Source: Bacteroidales bacterium
GTDB taxonomy: Bacteria; Bacteroidota; Bacteroidia; Bacteroidales; P3
Direction of reading: 5' to 3'
Length of the DNA stretch: 64,000 bases
Assembly (NCBI GenBank): GCA_016280915.1
Contig: JAEEHQ010000066.1
Coordinates: 1-64,000, forward strand
Below, one piece after another: positions 48,475 to 56,006 of this stretch. The translations under genes were made by a program, and so were the position numbers. Positions within the stretch are counted from its first letter, which is position 1; the number at the start of each line of letters is the position of its first letter. Under the pieces are notes generated by a model, which was not told the DNA's origin, did not search any database, and saw only the letters and a list, made by a program, of their open reading frames with translations.

Positions 48475-48944
48475 AGTTCGGTTACAATCTCACTAACAAG
48501 CCCTGCCTCCACAGCCGAGAGGTCGAGCGAGGCGTTATAGTCCTTAAAGCGGGTGAAAGACTGCTCGAAGTCGGCCTTAGGGTCGAAACGGTTGGTGAAT
48601 TTGACTCGTATGGTGACGGTCAGACGGTTGGTGGCCACATTGTCTGAACTGCTGATTGAGGAGGCCCGTGTGCTGTAGTCGGTGATTTCTCCGCTGAGCT
48701 GCAGGTCGCCTTCGTCTTGCGTTACATTGAGGCTGGTTTGTGAGGAGAACATCTGCTGCAAACCATCATAAATTTTCTGACTCAGCTGTGGGTTGACCGT
48801 CGAGGCATAGTTGGGAAACTGGCTGATAGAAATAGTCTTGGCCTCTACGGGAATAGAAGCACCCGTAAAGGAATAGCCTCCCGTGCAGCCACCCATGACC
48901 AGGGTGGCGAGGAGCGTGAGAAGGAAAGCCAATTTTTTCCGCAT
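48435..48944 (-). CDS. lptE: LPS-assembly lipoprotein LptE-like
   Basis: 169 residues. The signal sequence MRKKLAFLLTLLATLVM is followed by the lipobox MGGC. The body matches the Bacteroidota LptE family: YSFTGASIPVEAKTISISQF, then NPQLSQKIYDGLQQMFSSQT and ATNRLTVTIRVKFTNRF. LptE plugs the LptD barrel to insert LPS. The ATG at 48944 is chosen; the longer reading to 49139 covers an upstream coding region in another frame. Its stop overlaps the DUF2723 start by 40 nt. Confidence 0.85.
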   Translation of the reverse strand: MRKKLAFLLTLLATLVMGGCTGGYSFTGASIPVEAKTISISQFPNYASTVNPQLSQKIYDGLQQMFSSQTSLNVTQDEGDLQLSGEITDYSTRASSISSSDNVATNRLTVTIRVKFTNRFDPKADFEQSFTRFKDYNASLDLSAVEAGLVSEIVTELCEDIFNKSVVNW

Positions 48945-48957
48945 CGTTTTGTTCTGG

Positions 48958-49128
48958 TCAGACGTTGTTGGCATCGTGGTCGATGTGCTCTTCGTCTTGC
49001 AGCTGCCAAAGCATATAGGACGACTGTTGCTCCATGTAGTCGAGGATGGCAATTTTTTGGGACAGGTCGTTGATTTTCGAAATCTCTGCAACCACTTCGT
49101 CAATTTTAATTTTAATGTTGTTATCCAT
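48958..49128 (-). CDS. Small protein before lptE
   Basis: 56 residues: MDNNIKIKIDEVVAEISKI, then NDLSQKIAILDYMEQQSSYM, ending EHIDHDANNV. Predicted as a helical, acidic cytosolic protein; no family recognised. An alternative start at 49149 adds seven residues (MILIANY). It lies 13 nt before lptE and begins this minus-strand unit under the -7 box at 49176-49183. Coding status rests on position and promoter. Confidence 0.55.
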   Translation of the reverse strand: MDNNIKIKIDEVVAEISKINDLSQKIAILDYMEQQSSYMLWQLQDEEHIDHDANNV

Positions 49129-49175
49129 GTAGTTAGCAATTAGTATCATGTAAATAACTTCGTTTATTTTGGCTG

Positions 49176-49183
49176 CAAATTTA
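49176..49183 (-). promoter_or_regulatory. -7 box of the small protein-lptE-DUF2723 unit
   Basis: TAAATTTG on the minus strand, 47 nt before the ATG at 49128. It stands back to back with the promoter at 49357. Confidence 0.66.
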
Positions 49184-49356
49184 CACATAAATTTTGATTT
49201 GAACTATCACGCTTCAAAAATATTTGCCACTCCGTCAGTATCAGACTTTTCCCCTCCTCCTGAGGGGTGGTGGCTGGGCATTGATTGTAAAAAATCTATG
49301 AATGCAAAAAAAGTTGTGACATCTTTTTCCATTTGCAATTGTTTGTTTTTTTTATG

Positions 49357-49364
49357 TATCTTTG
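49357..49364 (+). promoter_or_regulatory. -7 box of the 49374 gene
   Basis: TATCTTTG, 9 nt before the ATG at 49374. The predicted transcript is virtually leaderless. Confidence 0.7.
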
Positions 49365-49373
49365 CATTTTGAT

Positions 49374-49790
49374 ATGAACCGTTTGCAATATTGGATAAAA
49401 GCTCAGACGCAGTATAGTGTGCACTCGCCCTTTGTGTTCGACATGTATCGCAAAGTGCTTTTTGCTCAATTGCCTAAGGAGTTGTTGCAACAGGTATTGC
49501 GGGAGCATGCCACGGGGTGCCGACAGTATCACGAGCTGGTGTATAAACTCACCGACCACTACCATCTGCAGCAGCTCTGCTACGACGAGGATGAGGCTGT
49601 GCTGCAGGGCGACCCCCAAACGTTTGGCACCGTGAAAGTAGTTTGCCTGCCCCATGGCAGCCGGCTGCGCGAATTGCGGTGGAATGCCCAATGTGGCAAC
49701 AGCAAATACAATGTCAGCATCGACCTCTTCGACGTAGGTCTGCTCATGAGCCATCCCAAGTTGCACAAACAACATTTCTTGCTCAAATAA
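49374..49790 (+). CDS. Short protein with ends of a Bacteroidota SAM methyltransferase
   Basis: 138 residues. The N-terminal SVHSPFVFDMYRKVLFAQLP resembles the HSPFVYD opening of Bacteroidota class I SAM-dependent methyltransferases. The end, SIDLFDVGLLMSHPKLHKQHFLLK, resembles their closing strand. The middle lacks any glycine-rich SAM-binding loop. The protein is about 100 residues shorter than such enzymes, as if the catalytic core were removed. It may be a non-enzymatic derivative. The first ATG at 49374 is chosen; an earlier in-frame codon lies in the -7 box. gldD follows 32 nt later. Confidence 0.55.
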   Translation: MNRLQYWIKAQTQYSVHSPFVFDMYRKVLFAQLPKELLQQVLREHATGCRQYHELVYKLTDHYHLQQLCYDEDEAVLQGDPQTFGTVKVVCLPHGSRLRELRWNAQCGNSKYNVSIDLFDVGLLMSHPKLHKQHFLLK

Positions 49791-49822
49791 TAAAGCTGAT
49801 TTTCTTTAACAAACACAACGAC

Positions 49823-50422
49823 ATGAAAAATAAATCCTTGGTTGTATTATGCTTGATGGCACTATGCCTCCCATTGGTCTCTTGCCACAGCCGCAACGAT
49901 GAGGCCCCCAAGCCTACCGCCTATCTGCGCATCGACCTGCCCGCCCATGCCTACACCCTCTGCGACACCGCCGCCCTGCCCTTCACCTTCGAGCGTGGCG
50001 CCCTCTCGCGGCTTCAATGGAAAGACAATCCCGACCGCTCGCAGGACAAATGGTTCACGCTCGAGTACCCCCAATACAAAGGTTATGTCTTCCTCTCCTA
50101 CAAGCGGTTGCACGGTCCCGCTGAGTTGAAAGCCCAGGTGGATACTTCCTATCGTTTTGTGGAGGATAACTTCCACTTCTCTTCGGGCGTGGATGAGAAC
50201 CGCTTCATGGACCAAAAACATCGTCTCTACGGCACCACCTACCACCTCAAAGGACAGAATGTTGCCAGCACCTATCAGTTCTGGATTACCGACAGCAACC
50301 ACCATTTCCTCCGTGGCGCACTCTATATCGATGTCACTCCCAACAACGACTCCCTGGCCCCCGTGTTGGAGTATCTGCAGGCCGATATGAACCACCTAAT
50401 GGAATCGGTTAGATGGAGATAA
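49823..50422 (+). CDS. gldD: Gliding-motility-type lipoprotein GldD
   Basis: 199 residues. The signal sequence ends in the lipobox LVSC (Cys21), and PKPTAYLRIDLPAHAYTLCD is the GldD opening. It continues with FTFERGALSRLQWKDN, WFTLEYPQYKGYVFLSYK and a C-terminal TYQFWITDSNHHFLRGALY segment. In Flavobacterium johnsoniae GldD is needed for gliding and type IX secretion. In non-gliding Bacteroidales it is retained with an unclear envelope role. The start ATG at 49823 gives the signal peptide; a longer reading from 49643 overlaps the preceding gene. It overlaps the hydrolase start by 10 nt. Confidence 0.85.
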   Translation: MKNKSLVVLCLMALCLPLVSCHSRNDEAPKPTAYLRIDLPAHAYTLCDTAALPFTFERGALSRLQWKDNPDRSQDKWFTLEYPQYKGYVFLSYKRLHGPAELKAQVDTSYRFVEDNFHFSSGVDENRFMDQKHRLYGTTYHLKGQNVASTYQFWITDSNHHFLRGALYIDVTPNNDSLAPVLEYLQADMNHLMESVRWR

Positions 50423-51549
50423 GAAAGCTTATAGCTTCTGTGGCCTTCGCCCTTCTTGTCGTAGGTGTGCATGCACAGTCTTTCACCGAGCAGGAGGTCG
50501 CCATCCAAATAGTGTCACACCAGGCAGACGAGCCTTCCTCGGCGGGCGACACCATGCGTTTGGCTGGCACACTCACCCTGCCTATAGGGGTGGAAGGCAA
50601 GGTGCCTGCCGTCATCCTCATTACCGGCTCCGGTGCGCAGAACCGCGATGAGGAACTTCTGGGGCACAAGCCTTTCAAGGTGATTGCCGAGAACCTTTCT
50701 TCCCACGGCTATGCTGTGCTTCGTTGCGACGACCGGGGCGTGGGTGGTTCCACGGGCGATGTGGTTCATGCCACCACGTTCGACTTTGCCAACGATGTGG
50801 CCTTCCAAGTAAGGTATTTGCAGAATAAAAAAGAATTCAACATCGACCCCAATCGGATCTTTCTTTTCGGACATAGCGAAGGAGCCACCGTCGCGGCCAT
50901 TGTGGCTGCCAAACAACCATGCTCTCCCCACCCTGTGGCTGGCGTGGCCATGTTGGGCGGCTCAGCCCTCGACGGCCGAGAGCTACTCCTGCAACAAAAC
51001 GAGGCCATATTCCGCCTGCGGGGTGTGGCCGACAGCCTTATCGAAAGGAGGTTGGCCTGTATGCGCGAGCTTTTTAACGTCTGCGACACCCTCTTCCTCG
51101 GCAAGGATGCCGACACGGTGAAGCGGCTCAACCAAGCCTTCCGCCCCCTCTTCAAGCGTCACAGCCAGGGGCTGACCAAGGAGCAAAAACAACAAATCGG
51201 ACTCACCAGTGTCGAGTGCTACGGCTGGGCATTGACCATGGCAACACCATGGTCGCTCACATTCCTCACCTTGAACCCGTCCGACTATATTGCCCAGCTG
51301 CGCTGTCCGCTCCTGGCCATGGTGGGTGACAAGGACGCGCAGGTCCCGCCCGTCAACCTGCAGCTGATCGAGCAGGTCTGTCTGAGGCATCATGTCCCCT
51401 GCACCATTCATCTGATGAAAGACGTCAACCATTTGGGACAGAAATGCGAAACGGGTGCCGTAGAGGAGTACGCCACCCTCGGCCAGGCCCCCTGCGATGA
51501 GGTGTTGGACGTGTTGCTGCAATGGCTTTCCGTTCTTAACCAAAAATAA
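50413..51549 (+). CDS. Secreted alpha/beta hydrolase
   Basis: 378 residues. The signal peptide ends GVHA, then Gln. The hydrolase core has an oxyanion-type loop (LITGSGAQNRDEE), then SSHGYAVLRCDDRGVGGST, the nucleophile in FGHSEGATVAAIV (GxSxG), an Asp region VGDKDAQVPP and the catalytic His in MKDVNHLGQ. The lid insertion spans about 200-280. Substrate unknown: esterase or peptidase-type activity is likely. It overlaps gldD by 10 nt, suggesting coupled translation. Confidence 0.85.
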   Translation: MEIRKLIASVAFALLVVGVHAQSFTEQEVAIQIVSHQADEPSSAGDTMRLAGTLTLPIGVEGKVPAVILITGSGAQNRDEELLGHKPFKVIAENLSSHGYAVLRCDDRGVGGSTGDVVHATTFDFANDVAFQVRYLQNKKEFNIDPNRIFLFGHSEGATVAAIVAAKQPCSPHPVAGVAMLGGSALDGRELLLQQNEAIFRLRGVADSLIERRLACMRELFNVCDTLFLGKDADTVKRLNQAFRPLFKRHSQGLTKEQKQQIGLTSVECYGWALTMATPWSLTFLTLNPSDYIAQLRCPLLAMVGDKDAQVPPVNLQLIEQVCLRHHVPCTIHLMKDVNHLGQKCETGAVEEYATLGQAPCDEVLDVLLQWLSVLNQK

Positions 51550-51551
51550 AT

Positions 51552-51582
51552 TTGGCCACTTCAATTATTTTACATATCTTTG
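51552..51582 (+). promoter_or_regulatory. Promoter of iorAB
   Basis: TTG at 51552-51554 and TATCTTTG at 51575-51582 with a 20-bp spacer. The ATG at 51624 is 41 nt further on. Confidence 0.74.
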
Positions 51583-51623
51583 CAAAATTAAAAAATAGTT
51601 AATAAATAAATAAGATATTGTCT

Positions 51624-53210
51624 ATGTCTAAGTTACTTTTACTGGGCGACGAAGCAATCGCTCAAGCATTTATTGACGCAGGTGGCAGTGCCATCAACAG
51701 CTATCCCGGCACCCCCTCCACCCAAATCACCGAATACGTCATCAAATCCAAAGAGGCTGCCCAGAAAGGCATCCGCGCCAACTGGTGCGCCAACGAAAAG
51801 ACCGCCCTCGAGGCCTCTATTGGCGTGGCCTACGCCGGCAAACGTGCCATGACCTGCATGAAACATGTGGGTTTGAATGTCTGTGGCGACCCCTTCATGA
51901 ATGCCTCCATCATCGGCACCAAGGGTGTCATCATCGTCGTGGCCGACGACCCCAGCATGTTCTCCTCGCAGGACGAGCAGGACAGCCGCTTCTACGGCCA
52001 CTGGGCCATGATCCCCATGCTCGAGCCCAGCAACCAGCAGGAGGCCTACGACATGGTCTTCTTCGGCTATGAGTTGAGCGAGAAGATGGGCACCCCCATC
52101 CTCATGCGCATCCCCACCCGTCTGGCCCACAGCCGCGCCGGTGTCGAACGCCGCGAGCCGCTCCCCCAGAACCCCATCTCCTACCCCACCGACCCCAAGA
52201 CCTTCGTGCTGCTGCCCGCCAACGCCAAGGTGCTCTATCGCGACCTCATCGACAAACAGCCCAAGTTCGAGGAGTCGTCCGAGAATAGCGGTTTCAACCA
52301 GTACATCCCCGGCACCGACAAGAGCCGCGGCATTGTCACCACCGGCATCGCCTACAACTACCTGCTCGAGAACTTCCCCGGCGGCAAATGCCCCTATCCC
52401 GTGGTGAAGATTACCCAGTATCCGCTCCCCACCGCTATGCTCGGCAAGCTGTATGACGAGTGCGACGAGATTCTGGTGCTCGAAGACGGCCAGCCCTTCG
52501 TCGAGGAGCAGATCAAAGGCTGCCTGGGCAAAGGCAAACCCGTGCACGGCCGTTTGGACGAGGTCATCCGTCGCGACGGCGAGCTGAACGCCGAGAAGGT
52601 TGCCAAGGCCCTCGGCATGGCTGTTGCCAACGGTCCCGCAGTGCCCGATGTGGTCACCAACCGTCCTCCCGCCCTCTGCGTCGGCTGCCCCCACATCGAC
52701 AGCTACACCGCCCTGGTCGACGTGATGAAGAAATACGAGCACGGCCGCGTCTTTGGCGACATCGGCTGCTACACCCTCGGCTTCAACATGGGTGCCCTCA
52801 ACACCACCGTCTGCATGGGTGCCTCCATCACCATGGCAAAGGGTGCTGCCGAAATGGGCATCTTCCCCTCCGTGGCAGTTATCGGCGACGGTACCTTTGG
52901 CCACAGCGGCATGACCGGTCTGCTCGACTGCGTCAACGAGAAAGCCAACGTCATCGTCATGATTCTCGACAACGACATCACCGCTATGACCGGTGGTCAG
53001 CCCTCCAGCGCCAACATGAAGCTCTTCAACATCTGCAAGGGCCTCGGTGTCGACCCCGACCACATCCGCCATATCGTCCCCCTGCCCAAGAACCACGACG
53101 AGTTCGTCAAGATTCTCGAAGAGGAGATTGCCTACGACGGTGTCAGCGTCATCATCCCGCAGCGTGTCTGCATCGTTGAGAACAAAAAGCGCATTGCCGC
53201 CAAGAAATAA
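51624..53210 (+). CDS. iorA: Indolepyruvate:ferredoxin oxidoreductase alpha subunit
   Basis: Oxidatively decarboxylates aryl pyruvates from Phe, Tyr and Trp to acyl-CoA, reducing ferredoxin. The 528-residue product has the pyrimidine-binding domain (GDEAIAQAFIDAGGSAINSYPGTPSTQI), then VADDPSMFSSQDEQDSRFYG. Further on are the TPP-binding segments: CVGCPHIDSYTAL, FGDIGCYTLGF and VIGDGTFGHSGMTGLLD with MILDNDITAMTGGQ. It ends IVENKKRIAAKK without the C-terminal [4Fe-4S] domain of archaeal IorA (about 600-640 aa). An in-frame TTG at 51618 is possible; ATG at 51624 is preferred. Confidence 0.93.
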   Translation: MSKLLLLGDEAIAQAFIDAGGSAINSYPGTPSTQITEYVIKSKEAAQKGIRANWCANEKTALEASIGVAYAGKRAMTCMKHVGLNVCGDPFMNASIIGTKGVIIVVADDPSMFSSQDEQDSRFYGHWAMIPMLEPSNQQEAYDMVFFGYELSEKMGTPILMRIPTRLAHSRAGVERREPLPQNPISYPTDPKTFVLLPANAKVLYRDLIDKQPKFEESSENSGFNQYIPGTDKSRGIVTTGIAYNYLLENFPGGKCPYPVVKITQYPLPTAMLGKLYDECDEILVLEDGQPFVEEQIKGCLGKGKPVHGRLDEVIRRDGELNAEKVAKALGMAVANGPAVPDVVTNRPPALCVGCPHIDSYTALVDVMKKYEHGRVFGDIGCYTLGFNMGALNTTVCMGASITMAKGAAEMGIFPSVAVIGDGTFGHSGMTGLLDCVNEKANVIVMILDNDITAMTGGQPSSANMKLFNICKGLGVDPDHIRHIVPLPKNHDEFVKILEEEIAYDGVSVIIPQRVCIVENKKRIAAKK

Positions 53211-53226
53211 ATTTTTCAGAATAGTC

Positions 53227-53247
53227 CCGACTTGACCCTCAAGTCGG
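53227..53247 (+). other. Hairpin between iorA and iorB
   Basis: CCGACTTGA (53227-53235) and TCAAGTCGG (53239-53247) pair perfectly around the 3-nt loop CCC. No T run follows. It may protect the iorA mRNA end or modulate the iorA:iorB ratio. Confidence 0.6.
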
Positions 53248-53268
53248 ACACAAAAAAGAAACACAACA

Positions 53269-53832
53269 ATGAAAAAAGACATCATACTTTGTGGCGTAGG
53301 CGGTGACGGTATTGTCTCCGTAGCCAAAATCATAAGCGATGCTGCCCTCAACCTGGGCATGTATGTCAAGCAGAGCGAAATCCACGGCATGTCGCAGCGC
53401 GGCGGTAGTGTGTTCAGTCACCTCCGCATCAGCAGCGACCCCATTTTTGCCGACGTGATCCCCGAAGGCAAGGCCGACATCATCCTCAGCTCCGAGCCCA
53501 TGGAGGCCCTGCGCTATCTACCTTTCCTCTCCCCCGACGGCGTGGTCATCACCAACAGCGACCCCTTCATCAACATCAAGAACTATCCCGACATCGAGAA
53601 GGTGAACGCCGAGCTGGCCAAGCTCAAGAAATGCGTCAGCTTCAACGCCAACGCCATTGCCAAGGAGCTCAACGCCCGTGGCAACATGGTGCTGCTGGGT
53701 GCCGCCGCTCCCTACCTCGAGATTGAGTTCGACGAACTGGAGAAAGCCATCAAGGCCATCTTCGGCCGCAAGGGCGACGCCGTGGTCGAGACCAACATCA
53801 AGGCCATCCGCGCCGGCCGCGATGCCAAGTAA
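53269..53832 (+). CDS. iorB: Indolepyruvate:ferredoxin oxidoreductase beta subunit
   Basis: The 187-residue partner of IorA, a pyruvate ferredoxin/flavodoxin oxidoreductase gamma-like domain. It opens with CGVGGDGIVSVAKIISDAA (the GxGGxG phosphate loop) and continues VKQSEIHGMSQRGGSVFSHL, the family signature. PDGVVITNSDPF and an Ala-rich end follow. It lies 58 nt after iorA and ends at a terminator. Confidence 0.93.
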   Translation: MKKDIILCGVGGDGIVSVAKIISDAALNLGMYVKQSEIHGMSQRGGSVFSHLRISSDPIFADVIPEGKADIILSSEPMEALRYLPFLSPDGVVITNSDPFINIKNYPDIEKVNAELAKLKKCVSFNANAIAKELNARGNMVLLGAAAPYLEIEFDELEKAIKAIFGRKGDAVVETNIKAIRAGRDAK

Positions 53833-53850
53833 TTAAAGCATTAAAAAACA

Positions 53851-53885
53851 AAAGGTGACCCTTATCACAACGGGTCACCTTTTTC
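53851..53885 (+). terminator. Terminator after iorB
   Basis: AAAGGTGACCC (53851-53861) pairs with GGGTCACCTTT (53872-53882), an 11-bp stem, and the arm runs into a T run. It is 19 nt past the iorB stop. Confidence 0.88.
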
Positions 53886-53900
53886 TATGAAAGAGTAGAA

Positions 53901-54194
53901 GTGGATATTGGAATTGAAAATGCAAGACATTTAGAAGAGCTTAAGATGTTGGTCTATTTCAATAATGGGGAATCCCGTTTGTTTGACTTTGCCACTATTG
54001 TTGACCGCTATCCTGTCTTCGCTCCACTGAAAGTCAAGGATACGTTGAAACAATTCCACATCTCAGACACGCTTGAATGGTTCAACGGCACAATAGACAT
54101 TGCGCCCGAGTATATCTTCGAACACGGAGAGCCAATAGACGATGAAAATGATATACCCGTTGCAGGAGAAGCACCTATAGATTACGAGAAATAA
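53901..54194 (+). CDS. DUF2442 domain protein
   Basis: 97 residues. ARHLEELKMLVYFNNGESRLFDF is the DUF2442 opening, then YPVFAPLKVKDTLKQFHI, with the closing TLEWFNGTIDIAPEYIFEHG and a polar tail. These small proteins often sit near addiction or mobile genes but have no proven function. The start is GTG at 53901; no in-frame ATG is nearby upstream. It lies 16 nt past the iorB terminator, so it should have its own promoter, which is not visible. Confidence 0.72.
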   Translation: MDIGIENARHLEELKMLVYFNNGESRLFDFATIVDRYPVFAPLKVKDTLKQFHISDTLEWFNGTIDIAPEYIFEHGEPIDDENDIPVAGEAPIDYEK

Positions 54195-54213
54195 GTAATC
54201 ATAATGTACGAAT

Positions 54214-54251
54214 GAAAGAGGATGGCACACAATGTTATCCTCTTTCGTTTT
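54214..54251 (+). terminator. Terminator after the DUF2442 gene
   Basis: GAAAGAGGAT (54214-54223) pairs with ATCCTCTTTC (54237-54246), a 10-bp stem, followed by GTTTTT. Confidence 0.86.
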
Positions 54252-54339
54252 TAGAACAACTTCATGTCCCCATTTGTTATAGGAAACTCAAAATAGTTTA
54301 ACATTTAATTCCTAACAGATTGACCTTTTTTCCACTTTG

Positions 54340-54388
54340 GATTTTCTGTAAAAATCCAAACCTTTACTTTGAATTTTTACAGAAAATC
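54340..54388. repeat. 16-bp inverted repeat before the sel1 gene end
   Basis: GATTTTCTGTAAAAAT (54340-54355) is the exact reverse complement of ATTTTTACAGAAAATC (54373-54388), separated by 17 nt. It is 37 nt past the sel1 stop on the minus strand. It may terminate that transcript, although no long T run follows it there. Confidence 0.75.
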
Positions 54389-54424
54389 ACAAGTACGAAA
54401 TGGTGTATCTGGGATTTTATGTGC

Positions 54425-55618
54425 CTACTCATTCTCCCAACCAGGAAGTATTGAGTTTAAAAATCTTATTGCTCCTATGTCACCTTGTTTGGCTGCTCGT
54501 TTTGCCCATTTCACTGCTTCAGTTTGGGATTCTTCTACACCTGCTCCTAAATAATAACATAACCCTAATTTGGTTTGTGCGATGGTATAACCTTGTACAG
54601 CGGCTTTGCGGAACCATTTTACAGCTTCAGTAGCGGATTTAGGCCTCCCTTCACCTTTGAAATAGCACTCGCCAAGGTTGAACTGTGCATACGCATCTCC
54701 TTGTTCGGCGGCCTTGTGGTACCATTTTGCAGCTTCGTTATAGGACTGAGAAACGCCTTCACCTTTGTAATAGCACACGCCAAGGTTATATTGAGCTTGA
54801 GCATAGCCTTGTTCAGCAGCTTTGCGGAACCATTTTACGGCTTCGATATAGGACTGAGCAACACCCTCACCTTCGTAATAGTACACGCCAAGGTTGTATT
54901 GTGCTTGAGCATGACCTTGTTCGGCAGCCATGCGGAACCATTTTGCAGCTTCGGCATAGGACTGACGAACCCCTTCACTATTGTCATAGCACACTCCAAG
55001 GCTATATTGTGCTTGGGCAAGACCTTGTTCAGCGGCTTTGCGGTACCATTTAGCTGCTTCGGTATAGGACTGAGTGACACCTTGCCCATTATCATAGAAC
55101 AAACCAAGGTTTAATTGTGCATATGCATCTCCTTGTTCAGCGGCCATGCGGTACCATTTTGCAGCTTCGTTATAGGACTGAAAGACACCATCACCTTTAG
55201 CATAACACACGCCAAGGTTGCATTGTGCTTTAGCGTCTCCTTGTTCGGCGGCCTTGCGGTACCATTTTACAGCTTCGTTGTAGGACTGAGCGACGCCATC
55301 ACCTTTAGCATAGCACGCGCCAAGGTTGCATTGTGCCTTAGTATAACCTTGTTCAGCGGCTTTGCGGAACCATTTTGCAGCTTCGGTATAAGACTGAGTA
55401 ACCCCTCGGCCGTTTCTATAGCACCGACCAAGCTTGTATTGTGCTTCTGCAACTCCTTGTTTGGCGGCTTTGTGCCAACTTAGGGCAGCTTGGGTGTAGT
55501 TCTCTTGTTCCCAATAAGAGTTCCCTTGTTTAAGAAGTTCTTCGGCACTTTGACTGTGAAGGGTGGTGCCAAGCAGGACAAACAGTAAGGTGATTAGAAC
55601 GCGTATACTTTTGTGCAT
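54425..55618 (-). CDS. Exported sel1-repeat protein
   Basis: 397 residues. The signal peptide ends TTLHS, then Gln. Then follow about ten sel1-like repeats of 36 residues, each of the type EAAKWYRKAAEQGDAYAQ, then NLGVCYxxGEGV. These alpha-alpha solenoids mediate protein-protein contacts. At DNA level the 108-bp units are very similar, e.g. TTCAGC(A/G)GC followed by a TTGC(G/A)G AACCATTTT-type word, showing recent expansion by recombination. The partner is unknown. The 5' end faces the RNA gene at 55704-55910; no separate -7 box was found, so it may be read through. Confidence 0.9.
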   Translation of the reverse strand: MHKSIRVLITLLFVLLGTTLHSQSAEELLKQGNSYWEQENYTQAALSWHKAAKQGVAEAQYKLGRCYRNGRGVTQSYTEAAKWFRKAAEQGYTKAQCNLGACYAKGDGVAQSYNEAVKWYRKAAEQGDAKAQCNLGVCYAKGDGVFQSYNEAAKWYRMAAEQGDAYAQLNLGLFYDNGQGVTQSYTEAAKWYRKAAEQGLAQAQYSLGVCYDNSEGVRQSYAEAAKWFRMAAEQGHAQAQYNLGVYYYEGEGVAQSYIEAVKWFRKAAEQGYAQAQYNLGVCYYKGEGVSQSYNEAAKWYHKAAEQGDAYAQFNLGECYFKGEGRPKSATEAVKWFRKAAVQGYTIAQTKLGLCYYLGAGVEESQTEAVKWAKRAAKQGDIGAIRFLNSILPGWENE

Positions 55619-55703
55619 GATAGTTGGTTTTTAATTTCTGTCTACTTTTTGTTGCAGTTTTCGGCATGGCTGCGCTTTTTCCAGCACCGAGAGGTAGCCT
55701 TTC

Positions 55704-55910
55704 TATAAAAAAGAAGCGTGGTGCTGTATACCACGTCTTTGACTGAGGGTCCTGAGAAAAAACCTTGCTACATAGATGTTGTAAACAGTCCACGCTATAT
55801 GCGCGAACCATCATACCCATCTTGTGTAGCGATTGAAAATTTCTCAGGTTTTCAGTCACAAGAAGAAGTATAACGCTTCTATTCTTTGGGCTCGGTAACT
55901 CGTCCGAAAC
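55704..55910 (-). ncRNA. ssrS: Structured small RNA, candidate 6S RNA
   Basis: About 207 nt on the minus strand, from the -7 box at 55917-55924 to a terminator. The plus-strand sequence shows nested pairings. GACTGA (55741-55746) pairs with TCAGTC (55852-55857). CCTGAGAAA (55751-55759) pairs with TTTCTCAGG (55840-55848). GCTACA (55767-55772) pairs with TGTAGC (55825-55830). GATG (55775-55778) pairs with CATC (55818-55821). This long interrupted hairpin with a large central loop is the 6S layout. The 3' hairpin CGTGGT/ACCACG (55717-55722/55730-55735) runs into TTCTTTTTT. 6S RNA sequesters RNA polymerase. Assignment is by structure and not by sequence match. Confidence 0.6.
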
Positions 55911-55916
55911 CATTTG

Positions 55917-55924
55917 CAAAAGTA
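55917..55924 (-). promoter_or_regulatory. -7 box of the small RNA
   Basis: TACTTTTG on the minus strand. It places the RNA start near 55910. Divergent from the 55977 promoter. Confidence 0.68.
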
Positions 55925-55976
55925 CGAATAATTTTTCATACGGCATCTTCTTTTTCTTCGAATGATAAAAAAAGTG

Positions 55977-55984
55977 TACTTTTG
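55977..55984 (+). promoter_or_regulatory. -7 box of the DUF4838 gene
   Basis: TACTTTTG, 22 nt before the ATG at 56007. It matches TAnnTTTG. Confidence 0.7.
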
Positions 55985-56006
55985 CATGATGATTGACTAA
56001 TACAAC

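Larger units (their letters stand above)
55619..56006. other. Intergenic region holding the small RNA and two promoters
   Basis: 388 bp. It holds the RNA gene (55704-55910), its -7 box, and the -7 box at 55977-55984 for the DUF4838 gene. The 85 bp between the RNA terminator and the sel1 start contain no clear promoter. Confidence 0.65.

Noticed and set aside
49251-49267. CCCCTC/GAGGGG hairpin as a terminator
   Set aside because: Only 6 bp with no T run on either strand and located between divergent promoters.
51639-53390. 583-codon minus-strand ORF over iorAB
   Set aside because: Low-complexity Val/Gly/Asp-rich shadow of strongly C-rich genes; no start signal or homologous domain visible.
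55530-55946. 138-codon minus-strand ORF over the small RNA
   Set aside because: It runs through the structured RNA and its terminator and into the sel1 gene; the open frame is better explained by a conserved RNA gene.
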